Shown piece after piece: positions 35,064-44,346 of a DNA stretch of 64,000 bases (position 1 is its first letter; every line of letters begins with the position of its first letter). Under the pieces are notes generated by a model. The model was not told where the DNA came from. It searched no databases and saw only the letters and a program-made list of their open reading frames with translations. A program made the position numbers and the translations under genes. The stretch spans positions 122,065 to 186,064 of the forward strand of contig JAKSYS010000035.1 in NCBI GenBank assembly GCA_022925895.1, in the 5' to 3' direction. Source of the DNA: Fragilaria crotonensis. Taxonomy: Eukaryota > Bacillariophyta > Fragilariophyceae > Fragilariales > Fragilariaceae.

Positions 35064-35594
35064 CTAGCTCAGACCGGGAATCTGTTTCTCCAAGTTTTCC
35101 TTGCGAGGTCGCGAACCAGTCCAGTCAAATCCGGGACCACCGCCCAGGATGCTTGCGCTTTGTTCCTTCTTGTACCCTCCATTGGCATATTTCTTGTCAG
35201 ACTTCAACCACGGGGTCCTCTTTGCGCCCGGGACGTCACTATTGTCCCATGAGCCGCCGCGAACCATGTAGGGAACATCCTGCTTTTTCATCGTTCCTTC
35301 CTTCAGGGCCTTTTTGTACCCAACAGGAGACATTATGTGGTGAGCTTGATTGCGCTCGTGGGCCTCTTGCCACGACTGCATGGAACGACTTTTGAAGCCA
35401 CGCGGACCTATGCGACCGAGGTTTTCCCCCGTCTTCTTCTTATCAGCTTCCTTGATTCTTTTGTACTCGGCATCAGAGAGGCCCGTTGGGACGTAGGCAT
35501 TGAGGGGGGCTAGATGCACTAGGCAGGGTGACAGCACTGTGAACCCCTGCGTCGTAACAAGGAATAAGGCAACAAACGCGAAAGTTATCTTCAT
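35064..35594 (-). CDS. Plastid-type secreted protein, unknown function (paralogue A)
   Basis: 176 residues from ATG 35594. MKITFAFVALFLVTTQGF|TVL is a signal peptide followed by a Phe-containing cleavage context close to the diatom ASAFAP motif, with a Ser/Pro-poor transit region. The mature part is basic and Gly/Trp-rich, with no hydrophobic helix: NAYVPTGLSDAEYKRIKEAD, IGPRGFKSRSMQSWQEAHER, YMVRGGSWDNSDV and ILGGGPGFDWTGSRPR. It is about 75 percent identical by eye to the neighbour at 36196-36726, with the same length and strand, so the pair is a tandem duplication. I recognise no characterised family. The conserved tail FDWTGSRPR suggests a binding function. Plastid stroma is inferred from the presequence. 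Confidence 0.78.
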   Translation of the reverse strand: MKITFAFVALFLVTTQGFTVLSPCLVHLAPLNAYVPTGLSDAEYKRIKEADKKKTGENLGRIGPRGFKSRSMQSWQEAHERNQAHHIMSPVGYKKALKEGTMKKQDVPYMVRGGSWDNSDVPGAKRTPWLKSDKKYANGGYKKEQSASILGGGPGFDWTGSRPRKENLEKQIPGLS

Positions 35595-36195
35595 TGTGTC
35601 GGATTGTGCTTCTTGGTTGTAAGTGTGAGGGATGTTAGCGTAGATAGATTCGGTTAGCTATTGATTGCTATAATTGATTTTTGTGAACTCCCTAAATTCT
35701 ATAAATAAGTCCGGAGTAATTGTGAAATGATGGGAAAGCGAGCGTCTGCGCCGAATGCGAACCACCATTTTTTTCGTCCGTGTAGTGTACTCGGAGTACT
35801 CCGGCTCCGTACCAGGTAGCTCCGGAGGAAAAAGTTTAACCACGTCGACACTACCACAATCTGCCTGTTCACGACGGACAGTTTCCTACCACAGACCTTG
35901 CGAATACCACCGTCGTAATCCTCGACTCGGGTAGTGGACTCATGAGGCTCTCAGTTTGTTTGATATCATCTCTCCACTCTAGCGCTTACCTGGGAAATCG
36001 CACACGTTTGCACACTAGGGAAGTGCCAGTTGCTCATCCTTGCTATCTTATATACACCGGGGATAACTACCGGTAGTTCAGTATCAGACGACGCAAGAAC
36101 AAGTCTCGTATCACGCAAAATTTTACTTTACACGTCTCTCTAAACTAATACAGTCGATGATCAAGACCCAACAATGCAAGATCATGCCACGACGC
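35595..36195. other. Spacer between the paralogues
   Basis: Upstream region of paralogue A. GTACTCGGAGTAC, a near-perfect palindrome with 6-bp arms, is at 35787-35799, about 190 bp upstream of that start. No gene. Confidence 0.45.
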
Positions 36196-36726
36196 CTAGC
36201 TCAAGCCAGGAACCAACTTCTTCAAGTTCTCTTCGCGAGGTCTCGAACCAGTCCAGTCAAAGCCGGGACCACCTCCCAGGATGCTTACGCTTTGTTCCTT
36301 CCTGAAGCCACCACGGGCATATTCTTTGTCAGATGGCAACCACCGCTTTCTCTTGGCTCCAGCGACGTCGCTGTTGTCCCAGGAGCCGCCGCGCACCATG
36401 TACGGGACATCTTGCTTTTTGATCTCGCCTTTCTTCAAGGCTTCGCGGTACCCAAAGGGAGCAATGGAGTGTCCAGTCTCACCTCGTTCGTAGGCCTCTT
36501 GCCATGACTGCATAGAACGACTTTTGAATCCGCGAGGGCCAAGACCACCGAGGTTCTTTCCCATCTTCTTCTGATCTGCCTCCTTGATGCGCTTGTATTC
36601 GGCAGCTGAGAGACCTACTGGGACATAAGCATTGAGAGCAGCCAGTCGATGTGTGGATGGCGTTGTGGCAACAAAGGCTTGCGTGGTTGCAAGGCAGACG
36701 GCGATGAGCGCGAGTGTGGACTTCAT
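36196..36726 (-). CDS. Plastid-type secreted protein, unknown function (paralogue B)
   Basis: 176 residues from ATG 36726. MKSTLALIAVCLATTQAFVA gives a signal peptide followed by a clear AF junction. The mature protein shares YKRIKEAD, LGPRGFKSRSMQSWQEAYER, DVPYMVRGGSWDNSDVAGAK and SILGGGPGFDWTGSRPREEN with paralogue A. Differences concentrate in the transit region and at charged surface positions, a pattern of purifying selection on the mature part. Upstream is a 650-bp divergent region shared with the nitronate monooxygenase gene. Function unknown. Confidence 0.8.
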   Translation of the reverse strand: MKSTLALIAVCLATTQAFVATTPSTHRLAALNAYVPVGLSAAEYKRIKEADQKKMGKNLGGLGPRGFKSRSMQSWQEAYERGETGHSIAPFGYREALKKGEIKKQDVPYMVRGGSWDNSDVAGAKRKRWLPSDKEYARGGFRKEQSVSILGGGPGFDWTGSRPREENLKKLVPGLS

Positions 36727-37383
36727 GGTAATTGGTAGTGCTGTTTGTGGAGATAAGGAGGCGTTGTTTGGTTGTTTGTTTGGTGAAGTTGTGAGACGAT
36801 GGTAACCTCGAATTTAGTTCGGTCACGAAGGATTGATGCTATGCGTTGGTTTTGTCACGTGTTCGACGTACGATGCGTCACCATGTCACAATTAGGCGTC
36901 GTATGCATGTGTTGCCCAGCACATTCCTCTAAGTCGATAACTTATTTCTGAGGTGTTTCGTATTTCAGCTCTGACAGTTTCGGCACGTATCACATTTTTG
37001 TAGATGAGGTGGCGCTTATGGTGGTGAGTCATGAGCATTTAATCGCACAAATGTACCTTACCAGCGTATGCATAGTCGTAGTCATTCGTCATTCATCATT
37101 CATCGAATCAGATGAGCGGTCAACGTCACCGGGTGTTGTCGTTCGTCATCCGCATCCTATGTCGTTTTCGAGATCATCTGGTTTCGGTGCAGTACTGTAC
37201 TGTACTCCGAGCTCCGAGTACTAACTACAATTACAGTGCAAGTACAAGTACATAAAGTGTCGCCGATCTAATGTGCTGATGGCGTGTGTTGCTGTTGGTA
37301 GCGTGAGATCGTGAGAGATGGCGGTAACGCAACGCAAATCAAGCCGTAGCAACATCTAAGGTGAATGGATCAACGCGTCTGTC
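36727..37383. other. Divergent promoter region with GTAC repeats
   Basis: It separates paralogue B (minus) from the nitronate monooxygenase gene (plus). agtactgtactgtactccg begins at 37191 and runs into gagctccgagtact (to 37222), the densest GTAC cluster in the window. Confidence 0.45.
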
Positions 37384-38475
37384 ATGAAGGCTGCATCGTC
37401 ATGGAAGACCAAGTTCACACAATCGTTTCAGTGTCCTCTTCCCATTATGGGCGCACCAATGGCCGGTGTCTCTGGTGGGGTATTGGCGGCTGCAACCACG
37501 CGCGCCGGCGCCCTTGGCTTTGTAGCAGCTGGCCATGCGGACAATCTGCCACAATTGGACGAGCAAATTGACCTCTTTCGACAGCATGCTCCGAAGAATT
37601 CACCTCTGGCGCTCGGATTCATCACGCATTCATCGTGCGCTGGTGATTTCACAAAACTCGAGACCATCTTGCAGCGCCATAAACCCAAGTATGTACAGTT
37701 CTTTGCACCCGCAATTTGTACATTGCAGGTGTCTCCCACCTGCCAGAAAACCAACATCCAAATAGCTCAAGAACACGGAGCCCAAGTCTTGGTCCAAGTT
37801 GGCAGCATTGCTGATGCAAAAGAAGCACTATCTGCTGGTGTCGATGCCATTATTGCACAGGGATCAGAGTCCGGTGGCCATGGGTTGCGACGTGACTTGG
37901 GCAGTGGGACGCTCAGCTTGGCCGGGCGTGTCGCAAAGCTAGTAGCGCTCCGTGATGAGCATCATCGAGATATACCAGTCCTCGTGGCCGGTGGTATGGT
38001 CAATGGCCATTCCTTGGCGGCGGCACTAGCCTTGGGATGTGATGGAATTGTTCTGGGAACTCGACTCTGGGCGTCGCATGAAGCCATGGGACAACCTGAG
38101 CATAAGCAATTGCTTACAACCAAGGAAGCAGATGACTGCCTGAGAACCACTATTATTGATCAAATTCAGAATTCGTACTCAACTACGCCTTGGCCATATC
38201 CCTATGATTCAGTCGGTGTGCTGAAAAATACCTTGACTGACACATGGGATGGAAAACCGCGGGAAGAATTGGAGGCAGCCATGGATACGGTGGCAGCTCA
38301 ATTTCGAAATGCTCAAAGCGATGGCGAAAGCGCAATATGTCATGTTTACGCTGGCGAAGGGGTGGGGGATATTTCGACGGTTGAAAGTGCTTATGACATC
38401 ATTCGAGACATCAGTGCAGAAGCCATGGAGATCGTGCGGGCAATGCCAAAGTTCCTGCAAGACCAGGATTGCTGA
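37384..38475 (+). CDS. Nitronate monooxygenase-like FMN enzyme
   Basis: 363 residues, one exon, ATG 37384. FPIMGAPMAG-type start (PLPIMGAPMAGVSGG, about 19-33) is the N-terminal FMN-binding strand of the 2-nitropropane dioxygenase/NMO TIM barrel. QGSESGGHG (about 159-167) matches the QGxEAGGH motif with the catalytic His. VLVAGGMVNGHSLAAALALG and GIVLGTRLWAS are the phosphate-binding strands. NMO enzymes oxidise alkyl nitronates such as propionate 3-nitronate to aldehydes or malonate semialdehyde, using FMN and O2. No targeting peptide is evident, so it is probably cytosolic. The length fits the family (about 350-380). Confidence 0.88.
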   Translation: MKAASSWKTKFTQSFQCPLPIMGAPMAGVSGGVLAAATTRAGALGFVAAGHADNLPQLDEQIDLFRQHAPKNSPLALGFITHSSCAGDFTKLETILQRHKPKYVQFFAPAICTLQVSPTCQKTNIQIAQEHGAQVLVQVGSIADAKEALSAGVDAIIAQGSESGGHGLRRDLGSGTLSLAGRVAKLVALRDEHHRDIPVLVAGGMVNGHSLAAALALGCDGIVLGTRLWASHEAMGQPEHKQLLTTKEADDCLRTTIIDQIQNSYSTTPWPYPYDSVGVLKNTLTDTWDGKPREELEAAMDTVAAQFRNAQSDGESAICHVYAGEGVGDISTVESAYDIIRDISAEAMEIVRAMPKFLQDQDC

Positions 38476-38881
38476 GTGTCCCAAGTCACTCTCTCCCTAG
38501 TGGGAGATGACCAACCTTTGATGCTACAGTTCGCCGTGTCTAGTTTTGCATTCAAACGTAAAAGTGGCAGCTTGCGTAAAGATATGAGACCAGCTTGTTA
38601 TGCTTCTTCTTTATTCTATTAAAGGGTATCCCAGTGGTCTGGATTATCTCAAGGTCAATATATAGCGTTACTTCAGAACAACATCTTGACGTTTCACGCG
38701 ATGCTCCTCCCTCGATCGTCAAGTCTGTAGATCGGATGGATTCTGAAGGGATTACGGGTAATGGGTGCGCTGAAGCCCGACGAGTGGCATTTCATGTGAT
38801 CTTCTCATATAGCTGGGCACCTCATGTGGACCTTTTATGATGAATTCGCTGCTTGACATGCCCACAGAGGCCCGATACTTC
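38476..38881. other. Convergent 3' region
   Basis: Between the nitronate monooxygenase stop and the BSD-like protein stop. Nothing coding recognised. Confidence 0.4.
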
Positions 38882-41800
38882 TTATTTTGCCTTGGTTCTA
38901 GTGAAGGCCCAAGGCGCTTCGAGCAGTTCTACCTTTCCTTTCTTGTTGGTAACAGATATATGCCTTGGTGTCACAATTGCCGAGACAAGTCGTTGGCGTT
39001 GTACCAATAGTGAGTGCGGATCTGTGATCATCAAAGTAGATAGGCCACCCCCAGCTTGGATCCATTGTAGTTGGATCTCCGGCTTGGCTCCACACAGCAG
39101 GCCAAACAAAAGCTCCTTGTACGCAGGAGGTGCCCAGAACGGGGCTTCCGAGCGACCATGAGTGAGATTTCCCATGGCCGGCGCACATACATAATCCTGA
39201 TGCCACCACAGGGTGGCTCCAGCTCCAGCAGCCAAGAATGCGACGCAAATGGCCACGGCGAGACTCATGAAAGACACCAGACGTCGTTTGGTGACTTTAG
39301 TACAAGGAGTTTCTCGAATTGGCTTCTCTTCTGAAGGACCCTCATCCGATATCTCGCCTACAACCGTTGGCGCTTCTTGCACTGGGTTCGCTGGCTCGTT
39401 TGGGGGTTCGAAAATCGTAGCAGGAGCAGAATCGACCCCATCTGCGCCCGCCGTCTCTTGTTCCACAGGGTTCAAACGTGCACTCGTAGGCTCAGCGATC
39501 GTGGCGTCGAGAGCCACCACCGTTGTCGCTTTCTTCACTCGAGTCATTCGATCCTTGGCAGACTCGGCAGTCGTAGATTCGGCGACGGCAGCTCCTGAAG
39601 CTAAGGGTTCGTCCTCAACCGATGCCACTTGTATCATTGCCTTCGATGGCGTACCCGTAGGCTCTGGTTTCGAAGCTCGTGGACTCGATCTTTCTTCTGC
39701 AACTGCCGTCTCTGGCTTCACTGAATCTTGCAGTTCCGTCAAAGTTTCCGCAGTCGTAGCCTGCGGACCTTCTTTTTCAACTGTTGTCGATTTTTCTTCT
39801 GCAACTGCCGTCTCTGGCTTCACTGATTCTAGCAGTTCCGTCACAATTTCCGCAGTCGTAGCCTGCGGTTCTAGCGTTTCTCTTTCAACTGTTATCGCTT
39901 GCGTCAATGAATGCACTGGTTCCGCTGTAGATTCGGCAATCTTAGCTTGGGAAGCAAGTTTTTCTTCTTTAATGGCAGTGACTTGCGTTATTGGATCGAA
40001 TTGCTCCTCCGAACATTCCGCGAACGAAGGTTGCGGAGTTACCTTATCATCGGCAACGCTCGTCACTTGCGTTACAGCAACAATTTGCTCAGCCGCAGGT
40101 TCCCCGATCTCAGCTGTTGGGGTCAATATGGCTTCCGCGATCGTTGTCGCTTCCTCCGCTGGATTGAGTCCTCCCATCGAGCTTTCGCGGGAAGCAGCCG
40201 GGGGCGTTGTGTTCGGCCCGGCAAGTGATTGAGCAGTGGTGATTGGTGACGACAGTCGAGCGTTGTTAACACCATCCCTCAATGGAGTGATCGTCTTTGT
40301 GGGAATAGCTGGCGATAAACTCTGCTCAGTGCGGGCCCAAAAGTCTTTCAAATTCTTGACGGAAGAGCCACCTTGGGATCGACGCAGCATCTCTAGCTCC
40401 TTCTTCACACTCGTCGGCGTCTTGGGTCGCTCTGACGTTTTTCTAATGTCCATGAGTCGTTTTGTTCTGGACTTGTAGGCATTTGGAGCTTGAGATTCGG
40501 CGTCGGCTTCAGATTCCTCTGACGGGTTCTCCTTATCGCGAGTGACATCTACGACGGATGCAGTTCCAATGTCAAACGATTGCTCAAACTCGGGCTCTGC
40601 TTCTGATTTGACCCCTTCAGCAACTTCCATGACCGTCTCACCAATTGTGGGGCCCAAATTCACTTGATCGCAAGCATTCGCCGCAACATTATGCGGTGAT
40701 GTACTTGAGGTTGATCTGGAGAGTTCAAAAGAACTACCTTCAGAGACTGAAATAGTTTCGACGATGGTCGACGATTGAGTCGACTCGTGTGACGCGGCTA
40801 CGCTCGGTTTCGTAGTTGTGGACGCTGCTAGAGACACAACTTCCTTGTGCCCTTCCGTTAGTGTGATAGCGTCTTGCATTTCGTCAACTTTCGTGGGGTG
40901 CTCACTTGTCGATGACGGCAACTGGCAGCTCTGATTCTCCTGTTCAACCTGAAGAATCGCGTCCTCCTCGCTGTTTCCACTTATCGTTACTTCAGGAGGA
41001 CTTTCAGTGACTGAGGAAAACTCTTGACGTACGTTGGCTTGATTTGGAACGATCGACTCAACCTCACTTGCTTTTGCTGCGATTTCGACTGATATCTCGG
41101 TGTCCGCTTTTGAAGTGGTCTCACAAGGGCTTTTCGTCGACTCAGACGACATCTCTTCCTTTCCTAAAACTTGGCGGTAGACGACGGACACAGTTTTGGT
41201 CGCAAGTTGTTGCGCGGGCTCTAACTCAGTAAACACTTTCGCAGAAGCATTGCTAAGCACGTGTGGACCATCGCCGCACATGGACTGCTCCGGCACCTCT
41301 TTCGCAACCTCTCCGACCTCATCTTTATCTAGCTTTGAAGCGTCTTCCGGTGCAAGACATACTTCGATGTCGCTGTTTGCAACTTCAGGTACGTTTATCC
41401 TGGCGAAACTGACCAATGCAGCCTTAACAGGCAGATTAATGTGTTCGTCGTCTTCCTTTACGACCGTCTCCAGCCTTTCAACTTCATCGTTTTCCACTGC
41501 TAGCAGCTCCAACTCAACTTGCGACCTGTCCGCTCTCTCAGCATCAGGAATCGAATCTGCTGTTGTCGGAGCATCTTTTTCTTCGAGAGATGTCGTGATG
41601 ATTGCTCTTGTGTATGAACTTTCCGATAAGGGCTCGGTAACATCTTCCTGGCCTTCGATGGTGACCTTTACGTCATTGGTCGTGTCAACCGCGCCTACTT
41701 CAGGTTGAGACAACTCCATCTGCCTGCTAAAACCCAGCGGTAATGCCTGCCCCACGTCGACCTGAGGGGAAGGAGGTACTGATTCACTCTCTTCGTTACC

Positions 41801-42520
41801 CTCCCTTAACAATGCGGCATCGGAAACAGTGACCTCGCCCCTCGTTAGACCTCCTTCCGACGAGAGGCCAACTGGTTCACTCAGAAGTAGCGCATCCGAA
41901 GCTTCATCTGGTAAATCTGTGACCTCTTCTTGCTGTGTTTGTCCGCTTTGCGGCGAGTCCCCAAAGGTTGACTGCAATACATTAAGAGCCTCCGCCCGAT
42001 CTCTCATGAAGGTGTCAGGATTGAATGGATCCGCTTCTACAGCATCTGCTGCATTCTCCTCGGATGAACCGTCCGGCTGTTGCCCATCTTCCGGTTCCTT
42101 TTTCGCACCTCCGACAGTCCTAGTCCACAACTTCTGGGCGCTATGCACAGAGCCTTGAATCTTCCGATCCAACTGCTCCTTCTGAGCTGCGGCTTGCCGA
42201 TCCCACTCCCGGATCACGTTATCCGGATCACATCGATAAAAGTATCGCTGCCAAAAGTCTTCGAATGTCACATGTAGGGGAACCAGAGTTTCAAAGAAGT
42301 GTCCCACAGTCTTTGGATTTTGTTGACATATTTTGGTGCATTCGTCGCGGCGGCTGTAAATGGTGCGGTAGAAATCGGAAACATACACCTTCAAGTCGTC
42401 CAGCTCTTCAGCCGTGTACTCCTTCGACTTGTCGCGTAAGGGCTCTGTGTAGGTGGATTTGCGAGCCTTCCGAATCGACACTTCGGTGTTGGCGGCAGGT
42501 TTTCGTAACGAAGAGAACAT
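38882..42520 (-). CDS. BSD-like, long acidic repeat, C-terminal membrane protein
   Basis: 1212 residues from the first ATG at 42520; the frame stays open a little further upstream only from GTG. Residues about 60-100 hold LVPLHVTFEDFWQRYFYRCD, which resembles the Phe-Trp core of a BSD domain. The next 950 residues are low-complexity, Ser/Thr/Glu/Val-rich, with internal repeats such as ATTAE...ELxxSVKPETAVAEE occurring twice. A basic KVTKRRL precedes one hydrophobic helix (SFMSLAVAICVAFLAAGAGA, about 110-130 residues from the C-terminus). A conserved-looking tail follows with ITDPHSLLVQRQRLVSAIV. This is a tail-anchored or type II arrangement with a long disordered cytosolic arm. Function unknown; a membrane tether is plausible. 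Confidence 0.75.
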   Translation of the reverse strand: MFSSLRKPAANTEVSIRKARKSTYTEPLRDKSKEYTAEELDDLKVYVSDFYRTIYSRRDECTKICQQNPKTVGHFFETLVPLHVTFEDFWQRYFYRCDPDNVIREWDRQAAAQKEQLDRKIQGSVHSAQKLWTRTVGGAKKEPEDGQQPDGSSEENAADAVEADPFNPDTFMRDRAEALNVLQSTFGDSPQSGQTQQEEVTDLPDEASDALLLSEPVGLSSEGGLTRGEVTVSDAALLREGNEESESVPPSPQVDVGQALPLGFSRQMELSQPEVGAVDTTNDVKVTIEGQEDVTEPLSESSYTRAIITTSLEEKDAPTTADSIPDAERADRSQVELELLAVENDEVERLETVVKEDDEHINLPVKAALVSFARINVPEVANSDIEVCLAPEDASKLDKDEVGEVAKEVPEQSMCGDGPHVLSNASAKVFTELEPAQQLATKTVSVVYRQVLGKEEMSSESTKSPCETTSKADTEISVEIAAKASEVESIVPNQANVRQEFSSVTESPPEVTISGNSEEDAILQVEQENQSCQLPSSTSEHPTKVDEMQDAITLTEGHKEVVSLAASTTTKPSVAASHESTQSSTIVETISVSEGSSFELSRSTSSTSPHNVAANACDQVNLGPTIGETVMEVAEGVKSEAEPEFEQSFDIGTASVVDVTRDKENPSEESEADAESQAPNAYKSRTKRLMDIRKTSERPKTPTSVKKELEMLRRSQGGSSVKNLKDFWARTEQSLSPAIPTKTITPLRDGVNNARLSSPITTAQSLAGPNTTPPAASRESSMGGLNPAEEATTIAEAILTPTAEIGEPAAEQIVAVTQVTSVADDKVTPQPSFAECSEEQFDPITQVTAIKEEKLASQAKIAESTAEPVHSLTQAITVERETLEPQATTAEIVTELLESVKPETAVAEEKSTTVEKEGPQATTAETLTELQDSVKPETAVAEERSSPRASKPEPTGTPSKAMIQVASVEDEPLASGAAVAESTTAESAKDRMTRVKKATTVVALDATIAEPTSARLNPVEQETAGADGVDSAPATIFEPPNEPANPVQEAPTVVGEISDEGPSEEKPIRETPCTKVTKRRLVSFMSLAVAICVAFLAAGAGATLWWHQDYVCAPAMGNLTHGRSEAPFWAPPAYKELLFGLLCGAKPEIQLQWIQAGGGLSTLMITDPHSLLVQRQRLVSAIVTPRHISVTNKKGKVELLEAPWAFTRTKAK

Positions 42521-43062
42521 GGTTGAATTTTGAGAATTGTTGAATCTTCTAGTAGATGCGCCTTGCCATAAAGAGTTCGCTTGCGTGGGCACCGGAACTG
42601 TGATCACTTTCTACACTCAACCATTACGCCACTCTGATACCTGATACGAATACTACGCTGGTCGTCGCAATCTATCATCATTGAAGTCAATATAAGACAA
42701 ATTACACACGATACATGAACCGAGTAACGAGTATACTACAAATGTGGGATTTGCAGGTGTCAAGCGTCAATTCTCAACTGCCCTCAATTCAGTACAGTAG
42801 GATGGTTCGGCACTGTTGCTTTATCTGCTACTGTATGACCTATGACGCTATGACTATATTACGACATTACGACCAGTATACTGGACTAATTTCGGGTGAG
42901 GCTGTGGGTTCAAGTCCTGCAGAAAGTCAAAACCTATGATTCATGAACCTGCAGTATGACGCTATCCACTCTAGAGAGGGTACTATAGTATCGTACCGTG
43001 TGGGTCGAGTTCTCCTTCTCATGCGCACAGCGGCAGCACGTAAAATAGATCTGAGACTTTTA
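42521..43062. other. Intergenic between the BSD-like gene and the MITE
   Basis: Upstream region of the BSD-like gene. No gene. agtacagtag near 42793. Confidence 0.35.
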
Positions 43063-43835
43063 GAGCATCCCCACCGCTGGAGCGAAATCTGAGATATGAC
43101 CCGATAGGACCATTTGTGTCGACAATTTTGTCCAAAATGCATGGCACCGCTTGGGCTCGATACCTCAGATTTCGCGCCCGAGCGGCTCGAAATCTGATTT
43201 GGGGCTCGAGAATAGAGCCAAATTGCTGAATTCTCGAGCCGGGTCCAGATTCTCGCGCCCCTCATTTTGTCCTATTCGACCCATTCGAATAAAAAATTAA
43301 CCAATAGGATTTTATCACGGATGCCACATTCACACTGTGACTCATGTCAGTTTGTCTGTGATCTGTATGCAAAAAATTGACATCATCTCGGACGAGCACC
43401 GTAACACCATTGAAACGACGTCGACGCAATGAATGCGTATGTAGTAGTAAATTGAGTGGTACGATTGCGGAGTGCCTGTTCTTTACGTGCCAGCATCCTT
43501 GTCGATGATCTTTGTTTCGTAACGCCACGGTATGACATCAATGTACTACTACTGTATATGCTATTAAACCCTGTACATCACACACATTCGGGACGCAACC
43601 TCTCGTTTGCCGGTACTGGTAGTACGTGAAGTTCCACATTCTGTAGGTAGATTACCACAAAATCCGACAGAAAAAGCAGTCTAATTTACAGAGCGGGGGT
43701 CAGAATTTCATCGTGCTGCTCGAAAAAATCTGCACGCGGTGCGAGAAAGATACCACCAATATGTCCAAAATAGGTTTCTAAAGGCTCGAGACCAATATGT
43801 CCGATTCAGATTTCGCTCCAGCGGTGGGGATGCTC
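43063..43835. mobile_element. Harbinger-like MITE, 773 bp
   Basis: Perfect inverted repeats of about 30 bp, starting GAGCATCCCCACCGCTGG at 43063 and ending with its complement at 43835, are flanked by TTA on both sides (43060-43062 and 43836-43838). The TTA duplication and GAGCATC-type end match PIF/Harbinger elements. The interior has no transposase and carries extra inverted CTCGA-rich pieces (43150-43260). Non-autonomous. Confidence 0.85.
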
Positions 43836-44346
43836 TTATGGTGTATCAAACGCCGAGCTATAAGAAAGCTATGATATACATACTCCAGCCGTAGAACAGT
43901 TAATGTTTGATTTTCATCAAAAAATGCAGCTATTCGGAATTGTCGCCTTGAGAAACTCATAGTGGCAATATAGGCAGGTGATTCTCACAGAAGTACTCAC
44001 GGGCCTCGACGTTGGCGTGTGTCGTGTGCTATTCTTCTCTAATTAGCAACTAAACGTAGCCATTGCTCTGTAATGTACACAAAACTGGCGGGCTGCATGC
44101 CGTCACGGAATAACAACCGTAATTATAAGATAGGCAGACAAAACCCTTTCGGTCGAAACACTTGATGCTGGGAATCATGAAACAATCGAAAGCATCACAC
44201 AATTCGTTCGTGAAGTGCGGCCTTTGATATGCTGAAACACACAGACATGACAAGTCATTCTTGGCAACCTGATGGGGGCAATTTGAGTCGCCTCTTCGGA
44301 AGTACTTCGCTTCCCATCTACCGTCACGCACATCCACCACGTCTAC
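43836..44346. other. Spacer downstream of the coiled-coil gene
   Basis: No gene. The minus-strand frame 44340-44050 has random composition and probably belongs to the 3' UTR of the gene ending at 44347. Confidence 0.35.

Noticed and set aside
39213-40232. Plus-strand ORF of 339 codons
   Set aside because: Antisense shadow of the repetitive acidic gene 38882-42520; low-complexity Ser/Ala/Val reading with no domain.
42880-42935. tRNA-like GTGGGTTCAAGTCCTGC
   Set aside because: The T-arm-like piece has no matching acceptor stem, D arm or anticodon arm upstream.
43262-43528. Minus ORF inside the Harbinger-like MITE
   Set aside because: Random composition and no similarity to transposase blocks.
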